The translations under genes were made by a program, and so were the position numbers. A model generated the notes under the pieces. The model saw only the letters and a program-made list of their open reading frames with translations. It made no database searches and was not told the DNA's origin. Shown piece by piece: positions 62,100-64,000 of a stretch of DNA of 64,000 bases. This DNA comes from Sporomusa ovata DSM 2662 (lineage in GTDB: Bacteria > Bacillota > Negativicutes > Sporomusales > Sporomusaceae), in assembly GCF_000445445.1 (NCBI RefSeq), contig NZ_ASXP01000005.1, forward strand, positions 496,053 through 560,052, read 5' to 3'. How positions within the stretch are numbered: position 1 is the first letter of the stretch; every line of letters starts with the position of its first letter.

Positions 62100-62498
62100 T
62101 CATTTTATAAATCGGTTAGCAACGTCCATCTCAGCGTCAAAAGTGTCCGCTATGATTTCTATACCCTGTAATCCATTGACATCATTGAAATCAACATTGC
62201 ATTCAATTGCTTCTCTCTTAGCCACCTGGATATTTGTATCGAAGATGGCTGTTATTATTCCTTCATCCTGAAAAAAGCTTTCCTTTTTCTGTACAACATA
62301 AGGCTGCTTCATTTTTGGCAGTCGCATTATCTCCCCGTGCGCGGTATTACATACTTCAACGCCAATCCAACGATTATGGGCATCCAAAAGTAAGTTACCC
62401 ATAACATCAGTTAACGTGCTAACAATAATGCCATCAAAATCTCTAAAATAAATATAAATCAGCGCCCCGTTTTTCTGCTTCTCAAATGTAATTCTCAT
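62100..62498 (-). CDS. hypothetical protein (132 aa)
   Basis: ATG 62496-62498 with AAGGTGA 6-7 bases upstream. The sequence (MRITFEKQKNGALIYIYF, GIIVSTLTDVMGNLLLDAHN, QGIEIIADTFDAEMDVANRF) is mainly beta strands, without membrane helix or known motif. It overlaps the upstream gene by 17 bases, so they form a pair. Function unknown. Confidence 0.6.
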   Translation of the reverse strand: MRITFEKQKNGALIYIYFRDFDGIIVSTLTDVMGNLLLDAHNRWIGVEVCNTAHGEIMRLPKMKQPYVVQKKESFFQDEGIITAIFDTNIQVAKREAIECNVDFNDVNGLQGIEIIADTFDAEMDVANRFIK

Positions 62499-62925
62499 GC
62501 GTGTTCACCTTCCCCATAGCTTTACTGCTCAACAATCGGTAATCTCCTCTTATCTTTCTTGCCCTGATAATCATCTTGCGACGCACTTTACCAGGGCACC
62601 GTTTATTGCCAACATAAAGTGCGACCTGTTCCTTGTCTTGATATGCAATGTCCCGGTTGTTGCTCCATTCACGGTAACAGCGTACACGGTACCCACCACC
62701 GGTCGCCTTTATCAGCAGACGAATAAGCCGTTTGTGTCTCTTAAATCCGTAACGAGTAAAAAAGAATTCAAATTCCCTATAAAATGGCATATGAGGCCCA
62801 AACAGTACTGCTTGAAACTCGTCTAATTCACGTTCTTCCTCTTGAGAAAAGTCTGTCAGGTCATGATATCCGCAGTAAAAGCCCGCCATCATAGCGTTCA
62901 AAGTGAATGAGGCGTTGCCTTCCAT
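62482..62925 (-). CDS. hypothetical protein (147 aa)
   Basis: A product with an acidic N-terminal half (YHDLTDFSQEEERELDEFQ) and a strongly basic C-terminal half (GKVRRKMIIRARKIRGDYRL). It begins MEGNASFTLNAMMAGFYCGY. No family recognised. GGGGGAG lies about 14 bases upstream of the ATG, which is long. Its 3' end overlaps 62100-62498, suggesting co-translation, as in small accessory modules such as toxin and partner pairs, but no toxin motif is visible. Confidence 0.5.
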   Translation of the reverse strand: MEGNASFTLNAMMAGFYCGYHDLTDFSQEEERELDEFQAVLFGPHMPFYREFEFFFTRYGFKRHKRLIRLLIKATGGGYRVRCYREWSNNRDIAYQDKEQVALYVGNKRCPGKVRRKMIIRARKIRGDYRLLSSKAMGKVNTHENYI

Positions 62926-62964
62926 TCTTCATCTATCTCCCCCCACTACTACTTTTCCGTCTAA

Positions 62965-64000
62965 CTACCAACATTGTCCTATTTTCTTAAGGACCTTCTC
63001 ACTCGAACTTTTATCGTGCTCCCGTTCACCGAAAAGTTCATCATCTCTAGCCACTGTTGGATCAAACCAGTCCGCTTTTTTCGTCGCCCAGTCAACCCAT
63101 GCGGCTGTTTCCTCATCTAATCCATCGTGTCCACAAGAAGCCGCGACAGCCTTAACATAGGCGCGGATTCTACAAGCAGTATCGTAGTCGAGTGCAGCAT
63201 TTTCCAGTGCTATTGTCCGCTCAACTTCCTTATTATATCTTTTTCGCCGTTCTTCCTTCCGGCGTTCATCTTCAGCCTTTTTACGTGCTTCCTCTTCTCT
63301 TGCTTCTCGTTCAAGTCGAACCACTTCAGATTCTTCATAGAGTTCTATCAACATTTCGCCAAGCCGAGATTCAATATTAATTTTATCCGTGTCTCTGAAA
63401 TATCGGCCCTGCCGAATGCTTATTCTTAGCCTTCCGTTGAATAACATAGTCATACTTACGAATCTGAGGCTCTGATGCCCATGAGCTACGCCGTTTCTCA
63501 TCTCTATACTTAATAAGGGCTTGCGCTTCCTGTTTTGTGATCACATGCTCGACCTTATCCTGTCCCTCAGCTATTTCAATGCTTACATGTTCATTCCTAA
63601 CACGAAGCGAAAGGTCATCATTGACCGAGCCACCCAGCCTTTCAACCTGACGAAATAAAGCGTCAAGTATTCGGTACACGCGTGGAAACGACTCATTGGA
63701 AATCACTCCGGCCAAAAAAGGCGGGTTGTAATAATAATCTTTTTTCCTTTGTGCGCCTTCTTCTTTTCTGTCCTTTTGATTCTAACTTTTAACGACACTT
63801 CTGTAGGCAGCTATTTTTTTATGTAATTGAGCATTTTCAGAGGGCATCTCGATTTCCTTGACAGAGCTTAATATCTTTTCCCTCTCGGTATCTGATAGAA
63901 ATTCGAGCGGTTGTTTCGCGGGATCAGTAATCTTCTCTTTGATTCCCTCAAAAGTTTTTGCGCCAGTAATTTGAGTAGGTCCATTAGTTTTGGGCAGGGG
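62965..64000 (-). pseudogene. broken gene of a large hypothetical family (5' end outside the window)
   Basis: Three open pieces join as one protein. 63782-64000 enters from the right edge and ends in TAG (63782-63784). The same frame continues after that TAG with KKDYYYNPPFLAGVISNESF and RVYRILDALFRQVERLGG to about 63445. Then a one-base shift leads to FNGRLRISIRQGRYFRDTDK, a Lys/Glu-rich coiled-coil stretch (about residues 60-95 of the last piece), and WVDWATKKADWFDPTVARDDELFG. One nonsense codon and one extra T therefore inactivate it. The PPFLAGVI / WATKKADWFDP blocks occur in hypothetical proteins of bacterial genomic islands; function unknown. Confidence 0.6.

Noticed and set aside
1..64000. 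CRISPR arrays, tRNA or rRNA genes
   Set aside because: No regularly spaced direct repeats and no cloverleaf or rRNA-like stretches were noticed on either strand by eye; a tRNAscan and a repeat finder would settle it.

Overview
The window looks like chromosome from a diderm Firmicute (Negativicutes, probably Sporomusaceae-like; this is inferred, not proven). Outer-membrane functions (a TonB-dependent receptor, an RND efflux pump, an Lnt-like apolipoprotein N-acyltransferase, a TonB C-terminal-domain protein) sit beside Firmicute-type genes (DUF3786, an ECF transporter, strong AGGAGG ribosome binding sites, frequent GTG/TTG starts). GC content looks moderate.

Layout. 1-5.5 kb: small housekeeping or orphan genes (Lnt-like, GNAT, DUF952, Hfq, VOC, a stand-alone FliG N-domain) and two gene remnants. 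6-10.2 kb: GH25 lysozyme, DUF3786, and decayed IS1634 and IS3 elements. 10.5-16.9 kb: Sfp-type phosphopantetheinyl transferase, a methyltransferase remnant, an RND pump (permease frameshifted) and a TonB-like protein. 17-38.5 kb: one long minus-strand siderophore operon. 38.6-51 kb: iron regulators and uptake (three AraC-type regulators, TonB receptor, ECF transporter, YbtPQ-like ABC pair). 51-56 kb: insertion sequences and broken genes. 56-60.5 kb: an RtcB RNA-ligase operon with a WYL regulator. 60.6-64 kb: an HNH protein and mostly unknown or decayed genes.

The core is a phenolic thiazoline siderophore system. In transcription order it encodes a type II thioesterase, serine O-acetyltransferase (cysteine supply), a 44-residue protein, a fused salicylate-AMP ligase/salicylate synthase, an NRPS ArCP-Cy-A-PCP-Cy-A(MT-like)-PCP, a saccharopine-dehydrogenase-like enzyme, a thiazolinyl imide reductase, an NRPS Cy-A(MT)-PCP-TE, and DAHP synthase (chorismate supply). 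All three adenylation domains carry a cysteine-type code and there is no polyketide module. The predicted backbone is therefore salicylate plus three cyclised cysteines, closer to coelibactin than to yersiniabactin. Uptake would run through the TonB receptor, then the ABC pair and/or the ECF transporter. Fur-box-like sequences precede five iron-related transcription units.

Single-base disruptions, several in short homopolymers, hit the RND permease, the ligase/synthase fusion and the receptor start. Whether these are assembly errors, phase variation or real decay decides whether the system is functional in this strain.
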